In this document: in pieces, positions 34,127-43,317 of the stretch | Numbering within the stretch: position 1 is the stretch's first letter | How the letters are laid out: each line of letters begins with the position of its first letter | Origin: Prevotella sp. UBA3675 | GTDB lineage: Bacteria; Bacteroidota; Bacteroidia; Bacteroidales; Bacteroidaceae | Assembly: GCA_002372235.1 (NCBI GenBank) | Contig: DFJI01000029.1 | Location: 20,024-84,023, forward strand | Direction: 5' to 3' | DNA: 64,000 nucleotides | Made by a program: the position numbers and the translations under genes | The notes under the pieces: model-generated | The model's database searches: none | Told to the model about the DNA's origin: nothing | Seen by the model: the letters and a program-made list of their open reading frames with translations, nothing else

Positions 34127-35884
34127 ATGATGATGAAAAAGGTATTATGCTACACGATGCTACTTGCATCTTTTTCCCTTTTACAAGGTTGTTCGTCTGA
34201 AGAAGACAGCGTGGCTTCAATCACTGAGGCACAACAGACTACCGCAACGGCAACTGCTGTGAGCTTCGACAGCGATGTCGATGCGTTCGATGTGTCGCTT
34301 GACACGTCGGCCTTCACTGAGCAGGAAACGATTCCTGCCGACGACGAGGACTACGTGGAGAACACTACGTTCACCAAGACCGTGAACATAGTCTTTACTG
34401 AAAGTGGAGCGACGTGGGACGGTGATGTGAACGATACCGACCTTACCGTTACGGCAACGGGGGCTCACGTGGTGGTGAATTCTACTGTAAGCGACACTGT
34501 GGCCTACACGGTGAGCGGCTCCACCAGCAACGGATCGCTGACGGTCTATAGCGATCGCAAGTTCCAGCTTTGTCTGGCCGGTGCTCAAATCACCAACCCC
34601 TCAGGGGCGCCCATCAACATTCAAGGCAAGAAGCGTGTGTTCGTTGTGCTGGCCGACGGCACAGAGAACACACTCACTGATGGCACCGACTACTCTACGG
34701 CGAAAGCTTGCCTGTTCAGCAAAGGTCAGCTCATCTTCAGCGGCAGTGGCCGGCTGAATGTGTATGGCAACAACAAGGCAGGCATCCGAAGCAGCGACTA
34801 CGTGGTGATCAGACCTCACACCAATATCTATGTGGAGACCACGGCTGGCAACGGCATCAAGGGCGACGAGGCGCTCAACATCTATGGCGGTGTGGTCAAT
34901 GTGCAGGTGTCTGCCAACGGGGCAAAGGGCCTTTCGAGTGACGGACATGTGCTTATCAGCGGTGGCCGTACCACAGCCATTGTGACAGGCTCGTCAGTAT
35001 ATGACAGTGATGAGGCCGACATTGCAGGCTCGTCATGCGTGAAAGCCGACTCCACCTTCACCATTACCGGGGGAGCCCTCTACCTCAAGAACACAGGAAA
35101 AGGCGGCAAGGGCATCAGCGTGGATCAGCAGGCTCGCTTCTATGGCGGCACAACGGCTGTCATCACAACTGGCTCTACCTATAAGTACAGCAGCTCGCTC
35201 GACTCCAAGTCGAAGGGCGTGAAGGCCGACGGCGATATAGTGGTGAGCGGTGGCGTGCTGAAGGTGCGCACTACTGGCGGCGACGGCTCTGAGGGCATTG
35301 AGAGCAAAAGCGTGATGACCGTCACGGGTGGCAGTGTGCAGGCTTATGCCTCCGACGATGCCATCAACACAGCCAGCCACCTCTACATTCAGGGCGGTAC
35401 GGTGTATGCCTACAGCACGGGCAACGACGGCATAGACACCAATGGCAATCTGTACCTGCAAGGCGGCAACACCGTTGCCTACGGATCGCGTTCGCCCGAA
35501 TGCGGCATCGATACCAATGAAGAAGGCGGCTACACTGCCTATTTCACGGGAGGCAACCTCTTTGCCATTGGCGGGGGAAACTCCACGCCCGGCAACAGCA
35601 ACTCCACTCAAGGCTATGTGACGGCTTCGGGCAGCGTGTCGAAAGGTAGCGTAGCGGCACTCTTCACCGAGAGCGAGACCCTGCTGGTCAGCTTCACTCT
35701 GCCTGCCAGCTACAGCAGTGGCAGCATGCTCTTCACGGCTGGCGGCATGTCGGCTGGAAACAAGTACATCCTGACCATAGGCGAGTCGGCAACAACCGTC
35801 AGCGCACAGCAGTATGGCTCGTCGGGCATGGGCGGCGGCATGGGTGGCGGCATGGGTGGCGGCAATATGCCAGGACGCAGATGA
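34127..35884 (+). CDS. Cthe_2159-like beta-helix lipoprotein
   Basis: 585 residues. Lipobox LLQGC after MMMKKVLCYTMLLASFSL. Then a linker and a long right-handed beta-helix with recurring GG-x-x-x-V turns (KGDEALNIYGG, SSDGHVLISGG, KADSTFTITGG, KADGDIVVSGG, ASHLYIQGG, TNGNLYLQGG). This matches the carbohydrate-binding Cthe_2159 family, whose founder binds polygalacturonate. C-terminal tail rich in Gly and Met (GGGMGGGMGGG). Likely surface-exposed glycan or adhesion protein. Followed by a shorter paralog and a LytS/LytR pair. Confidence 0.78.
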   Translation: MMMKKVLCYTMLLASFSLLQGCSSEEDSVASITEAQQTTATATAVSFDSDVDAFDVSLDTSAFTEQETIPADDEDYVENTTFTKTVNIVFTESGATWDGDVNDTDLTVTATGAHVVVNSTVSDTVAYTVSGSTSNGSLTVYSDRKFQLCLAGAQITNPSGAPINIQGKKRVFVVLADGTENTLTDGTDYSTAKACLFSKGQLIFSGSGRLNVYGNNKAGIRSSDYVVIRPHTNIYVETTAGNGIKGDEALNIYGGVVNVQVSANGAKGLSSDGHVLISGGRTTAIVTGSSVYDSDEADIAGSSCVKADSTFTITGGALYLKNTGKGGKGISVDQQARFYGGTTAVITTGSTYKYSSSLDSKSKGVKADGDIVVSGGVLKVRTTGGDGSEGIESKSVMTVTGGSVQAYASDDAINTASHLYIQGGTVYAYSTGNDGIDTNGNLYLQGGNTVAYGSRSPECGIDTNEEGGYTAYFTGGNLFAIGGGNSTPGNSNSTQGYVTASGSVSKGSVAALFTESETLLVSFTLPASYSSGSMLFTAGGMSAGNKYILTIGESATTVSAQQYGSSGMGGGMGGGMGGGNMPGRR

Positions 35885-36003
35885 TAATCAAAAAACAAAC
35901 AATATATACGAGGGGCGGCTTTGGCCGACAAGAGAGCCTCTGGCCGCCCCACTTACCTTTTTTCGAAATCATTATTTTCCAATCATTAAAAAAACTAACT
36001 GAC

Positions 36004-37008
36004 ATGAAAAAACTTTTACTTATCCCCGCAGCCATCCTGGCAAGTATAAGCTCAGCTTGGGCTGTTGCCGATAACACCGTGGAGGTTGTCTTCAACGGTA
36101 CGTCGGCCACTGTCACCGTGGCCAGCAACATCAGTAGCTATGTTACCGTTCAAAGCGGCACCTCATCGCACGTGAAAATTGTGCAGGCTGAGTCGTTTGC
36201 CGGCGTTGATGCCACTGTCGATAACACCGATGGCGAAATTATTTACAGCCTTTCTGGCAATTCCTCTGACGGCGAGTTCTATATGGAGGGCTCGTTCAAG
36301 GCCACGGTAGAGCTCAACGGCTTGACCCTTACCAATCCATCGGGGCCTGCCATAGCCATTATGAACGGCAAGCGCATTGAACTGAGTGCCAAGAAGGGAA
36401 CCGTCAATACCCTGACCGATGGGGCCAACGACACGTATAACGGCTGTTTCCATTGCAAGGGTCACACCAAGCTCAAGGGCAAAGGTTCCCTCACCGTGGT
36501 GGGCAACTCGCGCCATGCTATCTACAGCAAGGAGTATATTGAAGTGAAAAACCTTACGCTCAACGTCACCTCGGCTGTGAAAGATGGTATTCACTGCCAG
36601 GAGTACTTCCTCATGGAGAGCGGTACCGTGAACATAAGCGGTGCTGGCGACGACGGCATTCAGGTGGAACTCGACGGAATCACATCGACAGGTCAGACCA
36701 CCGATCATGAAGACGAGGACACTGGCAACTTCTACATGACTGCCGGTACGCTGACCATCAGCAATTGCCAGGGCAAGGCCATCAAGGCCGACGGCAGCAT
36801 CACCTATAGTGGCGGAACGCAGAACTTCGACACCTCCAACACTGAGACTTATACCTCAGTTGAGGCATTGAAGGCGCAGACAGCCGATGCCGTAGCAGGT
36901 GAAGTGTTCGACCTGAACGGTCGTTGCATGCCTTCTGGTGCCCGTTTGGGCAAAGGATTCTATCTGGTTCGCAAGAACGGAACTGTTGTGAAGACCTTGA
37001 TAAGATAA
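36004..37008 (+). CDS. Short Cthe_2159-like secreted protein with sorting-type tail
   Basis: 334 residues from the ATG at 36004. Signal peptide MKKLLLIPAAILASISSAWA. Same fold as its upstream neighbour, with fewer coils: GNSSDGEFYMEGSF, TNPSGPAIAIMNGKR, GHTKLKGKGSLTVVGN, KADGSITYSGG. The last 37 residues (VFDLNGRCMPSG, LGKGFYLVRKNG) resemble the C-terminal domain common on exported Prevotella proteins, related to type IX secretion signals. Separated by 119 nt from the previous gene; 14 nt from the sensor kinase. Confidence 0.72.
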   Translation: MKKLLLIPAAILASISSAWAVADNTVEVVFNGTSATVTVASNISSYVTVQSGTSSHVKIVQAESFAGVDATVDNTDGEIIYSLSGNSSDGEFYMEGSFKATVELNGLTLTNPSGPAIAIMNGKRIELSAKKGTVNTLTDGANDTYNGCFHCKGHTKLKGKGSLTVVGNSRHAIYSKEYIEVKNLTLNVTSAVKDGIHCQEYFLMESGTVNISGAGDDGIQVELDGITSTGQTTDHEDEDTGNFYMTAGTLTISNCQGKAIKADGSITYSGGTQNFDTSNTETYTSVEALKAQTADAVAGEVFDLNGRCMPSGARLGKGFYLVRKNGTVVKTLIR

Positions 37009-37022
37009 AGATTGGATAGAGG

Positions 37023-38201
37023 ATGAAAATGCTGGGTCACAGCAATCAAAAGCAAGAGAGTCTGGTCTATGTGGTGCTATGGACAGCCCTGTTCATAGCA
37101 CCAGTGGCCAGCATTCAGTTTCATCATACCGAGTCTGAAGTCTATCCTTGGCATGAGTTGCTCGATGCATGGTTACAGATGGCCGTCATGTTCGCCTGTT
37201 TTCTGTTTCACAACTACGTGCTGGCTCCGTGGCTAGTCTATGGTCAGCGCCGGTTGCTCTATTTCACTTCGGTGATGGCGCTCACATGCTGTTTCGTCAT
37301 TTTGCAGTGTACCCACCAGCCAGAACAGAAAGGCGGTCCTCCTCCTCTCCCTGTAGAGCGGTCGCACGAGCACCGTCCGCCCCTGCCCGACGATGGCGAT
37401 GCATTCGAGCCTCACGCAGACCGTCCGCCCTTCGTCGGCCATGAGGGTCCCGACATTCATCCGCCCGTCATCTTCGGCCAGCACGATGTCCTGTCAGCAA
37501 TCATGCTCATTCTCATGCTGGGCATGAACATTGGCGTGAAGCTCTATTTCAAGCAACGCGACGACCAGCAGCGACTGGAGCGCATGGAGAAGGAGAGTCT
37601 GCACCAGCAGTTAGAGTACCTGCGCTATCAGATCAACCCCCACTTCTTGATGAACACGCTCAACAACATCCACGCGCTGGTTGACATTGACGGTGAGCGG
37701 GCCAAGGATACGATCGTCGAGCTGTCACGCATCATGCGCTATGCGCTCTACGAAGGCTCACGCCAGTATGTGCCGCTTAGCCGCGATGTCGAGTTCGTCG
37801 AGGGCTACATCCGCCTGATGCGCCTTCGCTACACCGACAAGGTGAGCATCTCGGTCAGCATTCCTCCCGTGTTGCCCGACCGTCAGGTTCCCCCCATGCT
37901 GTTCGTCACTTTCGTAGAGAATGCCTTCAAGCATGGGGTCAGCTACCAGCAGGAATCCTTCATCAGCATCAGCTTCGCTGTGACCGATGACCGACTACGG
38001 TTTGTGTGCAGCAACAGCAAGCCGCTCCAGCCCAACAAGCATGCCGGCGAGGAGGGCGGCGTGGGACTGCAGAACGTGCAGCGCCGACTGCAGCTTATTT
38101 ATGGCGACCGCTATTCGCTCAAGGTGACCGATACAGCCGATGCCTACACCACCGAACTGGAACTGCCTCTATGGAAAGTTCAAGACCAGTCTGCAAAATA
38201 A
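37023..38201 (+). CDS. LytS-type sensor histidine kinase
   Basis: 392 residues. About four transmembrane helices, with a periplasmic or cytoplasmic insert very rich in Pro and His (about residues 100-150), then His_kinase domain with phospho-acceptor His in RYQINPHFLMNTLNNIHAL, and ATPase N box TFVENAFKHG and GVGLQNVQRRL. The His/Pro insert could bind metal; that is inference. Partner of the response regulator 67 nt downstream. Confidence 0.88.
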   Translation: MKMLGHSNQKQESLVYVVLWTALFIAPVASIQFHHTESEVYPWHELLDAWLQMAVMFACFLFHNYVLAPWLVYGQRRLLYFTSVMALTCCFVILQCTHQPEQKGGPPPLPVERSHEHRPPLPDDGDAFEPHADRPPFVGHEGPDIHPPVIFGQHDVLSAIMLILMLGMNIGVKLYFKQRDDQQRLERMEKESLHQQLEYLRYQINPHFLMNTLNNIHALVDIDGERAKDTIVELSRIMRYALYEGSRQYVPLSRDVEFVEGYIRLMRLRYTDKVSISVSIPPVLPDRQVPPMLFVTFVENAFKHGVSYQQESFISISFAVTDDRLRFVCSNSKPLQPNKHAGEEGGVGLQNVQRRLQLIYGDRYSLKVTDTADAYTTELELPLWKVQDQSAK

Positions 38202-38268
38202 TGAACCCGAAATTCCGTTATGAAGAATATATTAATGGAATTTCGAGTTCTTTTTGTGCCTTATTTTT

Positions 38269-39048
38269 ATGATTAGAGTTCTTGCTATTGACGATGAGCC
38301 ACTGGCCTTGCAGCAGGTAGTAGCCTACATTCGTAAGATACCTTTTTTTGAGTTGGTGGCTCAGTGCCAAAGTGCTATAGAGGCGCGTGAGGTGATGGAT
38401 CGCGAACCCGTGGATGCCATCTTCTGCGACATCAACATGCCCGACCTCTCGGGCATGGATTTCGTACGTCAGCTGCCTGTGCGCCCCATCATTGTGTTCA
38501 CCACCGCCTATTCCGAGTATGCCATCGAGGGCTATAAGGTCGATGCCGTTGACTATCTGCTGAAGCCCTTCGGCTTTGCCGACTTCCAGCGTGCAGCCCT
38601 GAAGGTGCAGAAGGTGGCGGCAGCCTTAGCCAACGAGACCGCAGCCGTCGCGGCACCGGCTCCTGCACCTGCTCCGAAAAGTGGGCAGACTGATGACACC
38701 ATCTTCGTGAAGACCGACTACAAGACTGTTCGCATCTCGCTCTCCGACATACGCTATATCGAGGGCATGAGCGAATATCTGAAGCTCTATCTCGACAGTC
38801 AGCCAAAGCCTGTCATTACCCTTCTCTCCATGAAGAAGATGGAGGAGTTCCTGCCACAGAGCTTCATGCGCATACACCGTTCCTATATCGTCAACCTCGA
38901 CAAGGTGCAGGAGGTGAACAAGAACCGCGTCATTCTCGGTCCTGCAGCCTCGCAGCCCGTTGGCTCCGATGACGTCTATCTGCCCATTGGCGACAACTAC
39001 AAGGAGCAGTTCAACGACTATCTCTCTACCCGTTATCTGGGTAAGTAA
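38269..39048 (+). CDS. LytTR response regulator
   Basis: 259 residues from MIRVLAIDDEPLAL (38269). Receiver domain with phospho-Asp in IFCDINMPDLSG, TTAYSEYAIEGYKVDAVDYLLKPF, an Ala/Pro linker, then a LytTR DNA-binding domain (IFVKTDYKTVRISLSDIRYIEG, FMRIHRSYIVNLDKV). Works with the adjacent LytS kinase. The beta-helix genes just upstream are plausible targets. menC starts 19 nt after it. Confidence 0.93.
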   Translation: MIRVLAIDDEPLALQQVVAYIRKIPFFELVAQCQSAIEAREVMDREPVDAIFCDINMPDLSGMDFVRQLPVRPIIVFTTAYSEYAIEGYKVDAVDYLLKPFGFADFQRAALKVQKVAAALANETAAVAAPAPAPAPKSGQTDDTIFVKTDYKTVRISLSDIRYIEGMSEYLKLYLDSQPKPVITLLSMKKMEEFLPQSFMRIHRSYIVNLDKVQEVNKNRVILGPAASQPVGSDDVYLPIGDNYKEQFNDYLSTRYLGK

Positions 39049-39067
39049 TCTTAAAATACACAATCTT

Positions 39068-40081
39068 ATGAAAATCACTATTCAGGAGCGCGTGCTCCAT
39101 TTTCGCCAGCCTGCTGGCACTTCTCGCGGCATCTATACTGAGCGCAAGTCATGGTTCGTAGAGATGATTGACGGTGAGCGGCGGGGCTTGGGCGAGTGTG
39201 CACCGTTGCCCGACCTGAGCTGCGATGCCCGTCCCGACTATTCCGAGGTGTTGCGTCGCTTCTGCGACCAGGTGGAGGCTACGGGCCAGATAGACTATGA
39301 GGCCATGCGCGACTATCCCTCCATGCTCTTTGGCTTGGAGACCGCCATGCTGAGTCTCCGCTCTCCACAGTTGTTCGACACGCCCTTCGCTCGCGGTGAG
39401 CAGGGCATCCCCATCAACGGACTGGTGTGGATGGGCAGCTACGAGGAGATGCTGGGCCGTATGGAGGATAAGCTCTCGCAGGGCTTCCGTTGTGTGAAAC
39501 TGAAGGTGGGGGCTATCGACTTCGACCGTGAGCTCGATCTGGTGCGCCGCATTCGCAAGCGCTTCTCTCGTCGTGAGGTGGAGCTGAGGCTCGATGCCAA
39601 TGGCGGCTTCAGTCCCGATGAGGCTCTCTATCGGTTGGAGCTGCTGTCGCAGTATGCCATCCACTCCATCGAACAGCCCATCAAGGCGCGTCAGTGGGCG
39701 CTCATGGCCGAACTGTGTCGTGAAGCACCACTGCCCATCGCTCTCGACGAAGAGCTCATCGGCATCAACACGCCCGATGCAAAGCGCCAGATGTTGCGCA
39801 TCGTCAAGCCTGCCTACATCGTGCTGAAGCCGTCGCTGCATGGCGGCATGGCCGGATGCAGGGAGTGGATAGACATAGCAAACGATGAGGGCATCGGCTC
39901 GTGGATTACCTCTGCCTTGGAGAGCAACGTGGGACTGAATGCCATCGCCAGGTTCTGCAGCGAGGTCTATGGCGACCACATCAGCATGCCACAAGGACTC
40001 GGCACCGGACAACTCTTCACCGATAACATCGACATGCCGCTCGAGATACGGGGCGACCACCTGTGGGTGAAGACAGAGTAA
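39068..40081 (+). CDS. menC: o-Succinylbenzoate synthase
   Basis: 337 residues of the enolase superfamily (muconate-lactonising group). Signatures: GLGECAPLPDLS, catalytic Lys in CVKLKVGA, metal Asp in LRLDANGGF, Glu in SIEQPI, Asp-Glu in ALDEELIG and Lys in IVLKPSLHGG. Dehydrates SHCHC to o-succinylbenzoate in menaquinone synthesis. menE lies 1.1 kb downstream, separated by the repeat/GxxExxY module that begins directly after the menC stop. Confidence 0.93.
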   Translation: MKITIQERVLHFRQPAGTSRGIYTERKSWFVEMIDGERRGLGECAPLPDLSCDARPDYSEVLRRFCDQVEATGQIDYEAMRDYPSMLFGLETAMLSLRSPQLFDTPFARGEQGIPINGLVWMGSYEEMLGRMEDKLSQGFRCVKLKVGAIDFDRELDLVRRIRKRFSRREVELRLDANGGFSPDEALYRLELLSQYAIHSIEQPIKARQWALMAELCREAPLPIALDEELIGINTPDAKRQMLRIVKPAYIVLKPSLHGGMAGCREWIDIANDEGIGSWITSALESNVGLNAIARFCSEVYGDHISMPQGLGTGQLFTDNIDMPLEIRGDHLWVKTE

Positions 40082-40082
40082 C

Positions 40083-40506
40083 ATGTTTTTTCTAAGACAT
40101 AGTAACATAATAACATAATAACAGATGTTTTTTCTAAGACATAGTAACATAATAACAGATGTTTTTCTCTAAGACATAATAACATAATAACAGATGTTTT
40201 TTTAAGACATAGTAACATAATAACAGATGTTTTTCTTTAAGACATAGTAACATAATAACAGATGTTTTTTCTAAGACATAGTAACATAATAACAGATGTT
40301 TTTTTCTAAGACATAGTAACATAATAACAGATGTTTTTTTCTAAGACATAGTAACATAATAACAGATGTTTTTTCTAAGACATAGTAACATAATAACAGA
40401 TGTCTTTTTTTAAGACATAGTAACATAATAACAGATGTCTTTTTTTAAGACATAGTAACATAATAACAGATGTTTTTTCTAAGGCATAGTAACATAAGAA
40501 CAGATA
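40083..40506. repeat. Tandem repeat array L, about 12 units of 33-36 nt
   Basis: Twelve head-to-tail units, each a constant part (AAGACATAGTAACATAATAA then CAGATG) plus a T run of 5-9 with an occasional C. Differences are almost all in T-run length; the last unit has point changes. No spacers, no gene. Begins at the menC stop codon and ends 34 nt before the GxxExxY start. Inverted, it is about 80% identical to array R at 40975. Confidence 0.9.
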
Positions 40507-40539
40507 TGTTTTATGATAATGAATGTTGTTCTATAGTAA

Positions 40540-40935
40540 ATGAATGTAATGGATATTGAAGAGTTAATCAAGAAAGTAATAGCTTGTGCAGTGAACATCA
40601 GGCGGCAGCTGGGTCCAGGCTATTTGGAGTCAGTCTATAAGAATGCAATGTTGGTAGAGTTGCGAAAGTGGGAGCTCAGGTATGAAGTGGAACGCCCCAT
40701 CAATGTGTATTATGACCAAGTGTTAGTTGGTGAATTCCGTGCCGACATCATTGTCGAGAATATGCTCATACTTGAGCTGAAAGCTACACATTCACTCCAT
40801 GTTGCCAATGAGTTACAACTGGTAAACTATCTCACTGCAACGGGGATGGATAATGGTCTTCTTATCAATTTCGGATCAGAAGAAATACAGATCAAGCGCA
40901 AATATCGTCTTTACCGTAAGCGTTTCAACGAATAG
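40540..40935 (+). CDS. GxxExxY family protein, PD-(D/E)XK-like
   Basis: 131 residues. Namesake motif in GPGYLESVYKNAM (Gly27, Glu30, Tyr33) and a nuclease-like set EFRADIIVENMLILELKA (Asp69, Glu79, Lys81). The whole protein is one small restriction-endonuclease-like domain. Family function is not established. The ATG at 40540 has an alternative at 40549. Unlike its menC and menE neighbours it is AT-richer, and it is bracketed by arrays L and R, suggesting arrival with them as one unit. Confidence 0.85.
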   Translation: MNVMDIEELIKKVIACAVNIRRQLGPGYLESVYKNAMLVELRKWELRYEVERPINVYYDQVLVGEFRADIIVENMLILELKATHSLHVANELQLVNYLTATGMDNGLLINFGSEEIQIKRKYRLYRKRFNE

Positions 40936-40974
40936 TCATCCCATCTTCTGTGATTATGTTTAAGGAAAAAATAT

Positions 40975-41187
40975 ATGTTATTCTTGAGAGAAAAATATGT
41001 TCTTCTGTTCTTCTGTCTTAAAAAAATATGTTCTTCTGTTCTTCTGTCTTAAAAAAAGTATATGTTCTTCTGTTATTCTGTCTTAGAAAAAAATGTATGT
41101 TCTTCTGTTCTTCTGTCTTAGAAAAAAGTATATGTTCTTCTGTTCTTCTGTCTTTGAAAAAAATATATGTTTCTCTGTCTTAAAAAT
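40975..41187. repeat. Tandem repeat array R, five full units plus worn ends
   Basis: Units beginning ATGTTCTTCTG at 40997, 41028, 41062, 41097 and 41132, each running through TTCTGTCTTA into a run of A; partial units at both ends (about 40975 and 41167). Compared with the reverse complement of array L, the differences are mostly C versus A at fixed positions, with the TGTCTTAGAAAAAA part identical. Ends 11 nt before menE. Confidence 0.85.
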
Positions 41188-41198
41188 CGTTTGTTAAT

Positions 41199-42236
41199 AT
41201 GTCATTAGAAGAGTTCCTTACTGAGTGGCGCAGCGCCAGTCCCACTGTCTTGGTCCACACCAGCGGTTCCACAGGCAAGCCGAAGCCGATGTGGGTAGAG
41301 AAGCACCGTATGGAAGCATCGGCCCGCATCACTTGCGACTTCCTGCAGTTGCGTGCAGGCGATACCGCCCTGCTCTGCATGTCCCTCGACTATATTGCTG
41401 GCAAAATGATGGTAGTGCGCTCCCTGATTCGCCAGTTGCGTCTGGTCGCCGTTGAGCCCAGCGGTCATCCTTTGGCCAGTGTTGACGAGCCCCTTGACTT
41501 TGCCGCTATGGTGCCGCTGCAGGTCTATAACAGTCTGCAAGTGCCTGAGGAGCGCCGCCGGCTCATGCAGATACGTCACCTCATCATCGGTGGGGGCGCT
41601 ATCGACGAGCAGATGGCGGCAGAGCTGAAATCCTTTCCCCATGCCGTGTGGAGCACCTACGGTATGACCGAGACACTCTCACACATCGCCCTGCGACGGC
41701 TCAGCGGTCCTGAGGCCAGCGACTGTTACACCCCGTTTCCTTCAGTCGGCATCTCTCAGAATGCAGATGGCTGTCTGGTCATTGATGCGCCTGCGGTGCA
41801 TGACGGGCCGTTGGTCACCAACGACATCGTTGAGCTGATGCCGTCATCCCCCGTTCAGGGGAGTCAGGCATCCTCCCCTTCGTTCCGCATCCTTGGTCGC
41901 AAGGACAATGTGATATGCTCAGGTGGGGTGAAGATTCAGATTGAAGAAGTAGAGCGTTTGCTTCGCCCCCACCTGCCATGTCCGTTCCTCATCACGAAGT
42001 GCAGGGATGCAAAGTTTGGCGAAGCTGTGGTGTTGCTCACCGAGGTCAGCGATACATCCTCGCTTCGCTCAGTTTGTGAGCAGCATCTTCCCCGTTTCTG
42101 GCAGCCTCGTCACTATCTCACCGTGGCTCGCTTGCCGTTCACCGCAACGGGCAAGCCGGCTCGTGGCGAAGCACAGCAGTTGGCTGAAGCTGGATTGCTG
42201 TGGGTAACTACTCATGCACCAGGGGGTGCTGAGTAG
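41199..42236 (+). CDS. menE: o-Succinylbenzoate-CoA ligase
   Basis: 345 residues, a compact AMP-binding enzyme as usual for Bacteroidetes MenE. P-loop-like motif VHTSGSTGKPKPM, AVWSTYGMTETLSHIA, LGRKDNVICSGGVKI and catalytic Lys in FTATGKPARGEA. Activates o-succinylbenzoate with CoA. The last nine or so codons (after AEAGLL) follow a 28-bp sequence that recurs at 43790, where the same frame would stop right after AEAGLL; the present tail may come from an insertion. Confidence 0.9.
   Translation: MSLEEFLTEWRSASPTVLVHTSGSTGKPKPMWVEKHRMEASARITCDFLQLRAGDTALLCMSLDYIAGKMMVVRSLIRQLRLVAVEPSGHPLASVDEPLDFAAMVPLQVYNSLQVPEERRRLMQIRHLIIGGGAIDEQMAAELKSFPHAVWSTYGMTETLSHIALRRLSGPEASDCYTPFPSVGISQNADGCLVIDAPAVHDGPLVTNDIVELMPSSPVQGSQASSPSFRILGRKDNVICSGGVKIQIEEVERLLRPHLPCPFLITKCRDAKFGEAVVLLTEVSDTSSLRSVCEQHLPRFWQPRHYLTVARLPFTATGKPARGEAQQLAEAGLLWVTTHAPGGAE
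42175..42202 (+). repeat. 28-bp direct repeat, copy 1 (menE 3' end)
   Basis: Begins AGCAGTTGGCTGAAGC; 27 of 28 bases match copy 2 at 43790-43817. Candidate attachment-site-like duplication flanking the AbiEi and transposase-remnant segment. Confidence 0.75.
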
Positions 42237-42488
42237 TTACTTGCACATTCTTTCATTTAGGTTTAGTTTAGGTTATAGATATATAATATGGTGATAAACT
42301 AAATCAAGCTGTGAAATTTATTCAAGCTATCGATCTCTCTTTCTTTTGGACGGCAATCATATCTCATATTTAGAGTTATATGTGTGTATTTTGCTTCCAA
42401 AGTCGATAAAAATGTGAATTTGGAAATAAAATTCTATAAAACAGAGTGATTTTAGGCAAAAACAGTTCAAAGCTAATATTTTTTTTAT

Positions 42489-42497
42489 TATATTTGC
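42489..42497 (+). promoter_or_regulatory. -7 box of the AbiEi gene
   Basis: TATATTTGC, 17 nt ahead of the ATG, in an AT-rich spacer (42237-42513). The -33 position reads GTTC and is weak. Confidence 0.55.
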
Positions 42498-42513
42498 ACC
42501 AAAATTACTCAAC

Positions 42514-43317
42514 ATGACATTACAAAAGTGGATTGAAGATAGAGCTATTCATGGCTTTCCTACGTTTTCTGTTGAGGATGTAAGGGCTGCAGGCTTGTGT
42601 TCTTCTGAACAGATTCTTCAGAACGAACTTTCTAGACTTAGTTCAAACAAGACTATAGCCAGTGTATATAGAGGGTATTACGTTATTATTCCCACTCAAT
42701 ATGTGTTGCGTGGATCTGTGCCAGCAACCTATTATATTGATCAGTTAATGTCATATCTGCAAAAGCCTTACTATGTATGTATGCTTAGTGCTGCAGAGAT
42801 GCTTGGTGCTGCTCATCAGCGTCCCCAGCAATTCTCTGTAATGACGACTTTTCCTAAGCGTAGGACAGTCTCTACTCGTAATGTAACCATTGATTGGTTT
42901 TATCGGGATGGACTGCCAGAGGAAGCCCTGATTACAAAGAATACTGAAACGGGAACTATCCGTATATCAAATTCTCTTCTAACCGCCGCTGACTTAGTGC
43001 AATATCAGCAACATGTAGGCGGATTGTCGCGAGTCGCCACCATACTCGAAGAACTTTCAGAGCAGATTGACATTAATAATCAGTTTGCGCCACTTGCAAT
43101 TTATGTGAAAAAGGTTGTATGGCAACGACTTGGCTATATACTTGAAAATGTCGTTGGGGAAAAGAACTTGGCAGATGAATTGTATGAACAGCTTCGTGCA
43201 TCATCTGGTTATTTCAAATATCAACCTTTAAGTACATCGGCAGAAGATAATCCATCTGTCAGAGACAGCCGATGGAAAATAAACATTAACGTAGAAATAG
43301 AAACAGACGATATATGA
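42514..43317 (+). CDS. AbiEi-type antitoxin family protein
   Basis: 267 residues. N-terminal winged helix (FPTFSVEDVRAAGLCSSEQ, LQNELSRLSSNKTIASVYRGYYVIIP) followed by the typical AbiEi body: YYIDQLMSYLQKPYYVCMLSAAEMLGAAHQRPQQFSVMT region, TAADLVQYQQHVGGLSRVATIL. Family members repress and neutralise the AbiEii nucleotidyltransferase toxin. No AbiEii gene follows; downstream there is only a transposase remnant, so this is an orphan. AT-richer than the men genes. Confidence 0.8.
   Translation: MTLQKWIEDRAIHGFPTFSVEDVRAAGLCSSEQILQNELSRLSSNKTIASVYRGYYVIIPTQYVLRGSVPATYYIDQLMSYLQKPYYVCMLSAAEMLGAAHQRPQQFSVMTTFPKRRTVSTRNVTIDWFYRDGLPEEALITKNTETGTIRISNSLLTAADLVQYQQHVGGLSRVATILEELSEQIDINNQFAPLAIYVKKVVWQRLGYILENVVGEKNLADELYEQLRASSGYFKYQPLSTSAEDNPSVRDSRWKININVEIETDDI

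Noticed and set aside
39149..40322. Minus-strand ORFs through menC and array L
   Set aside because: Their sequence is a translation of the repeat (YYVLEKN type) and of the antisense of menC; no independent coding support.
40083..41187. CRISPR array
   Set aside because: Units are joined head to tail with only homopolymer variation between them; there are no unique spacers and no cas genes.
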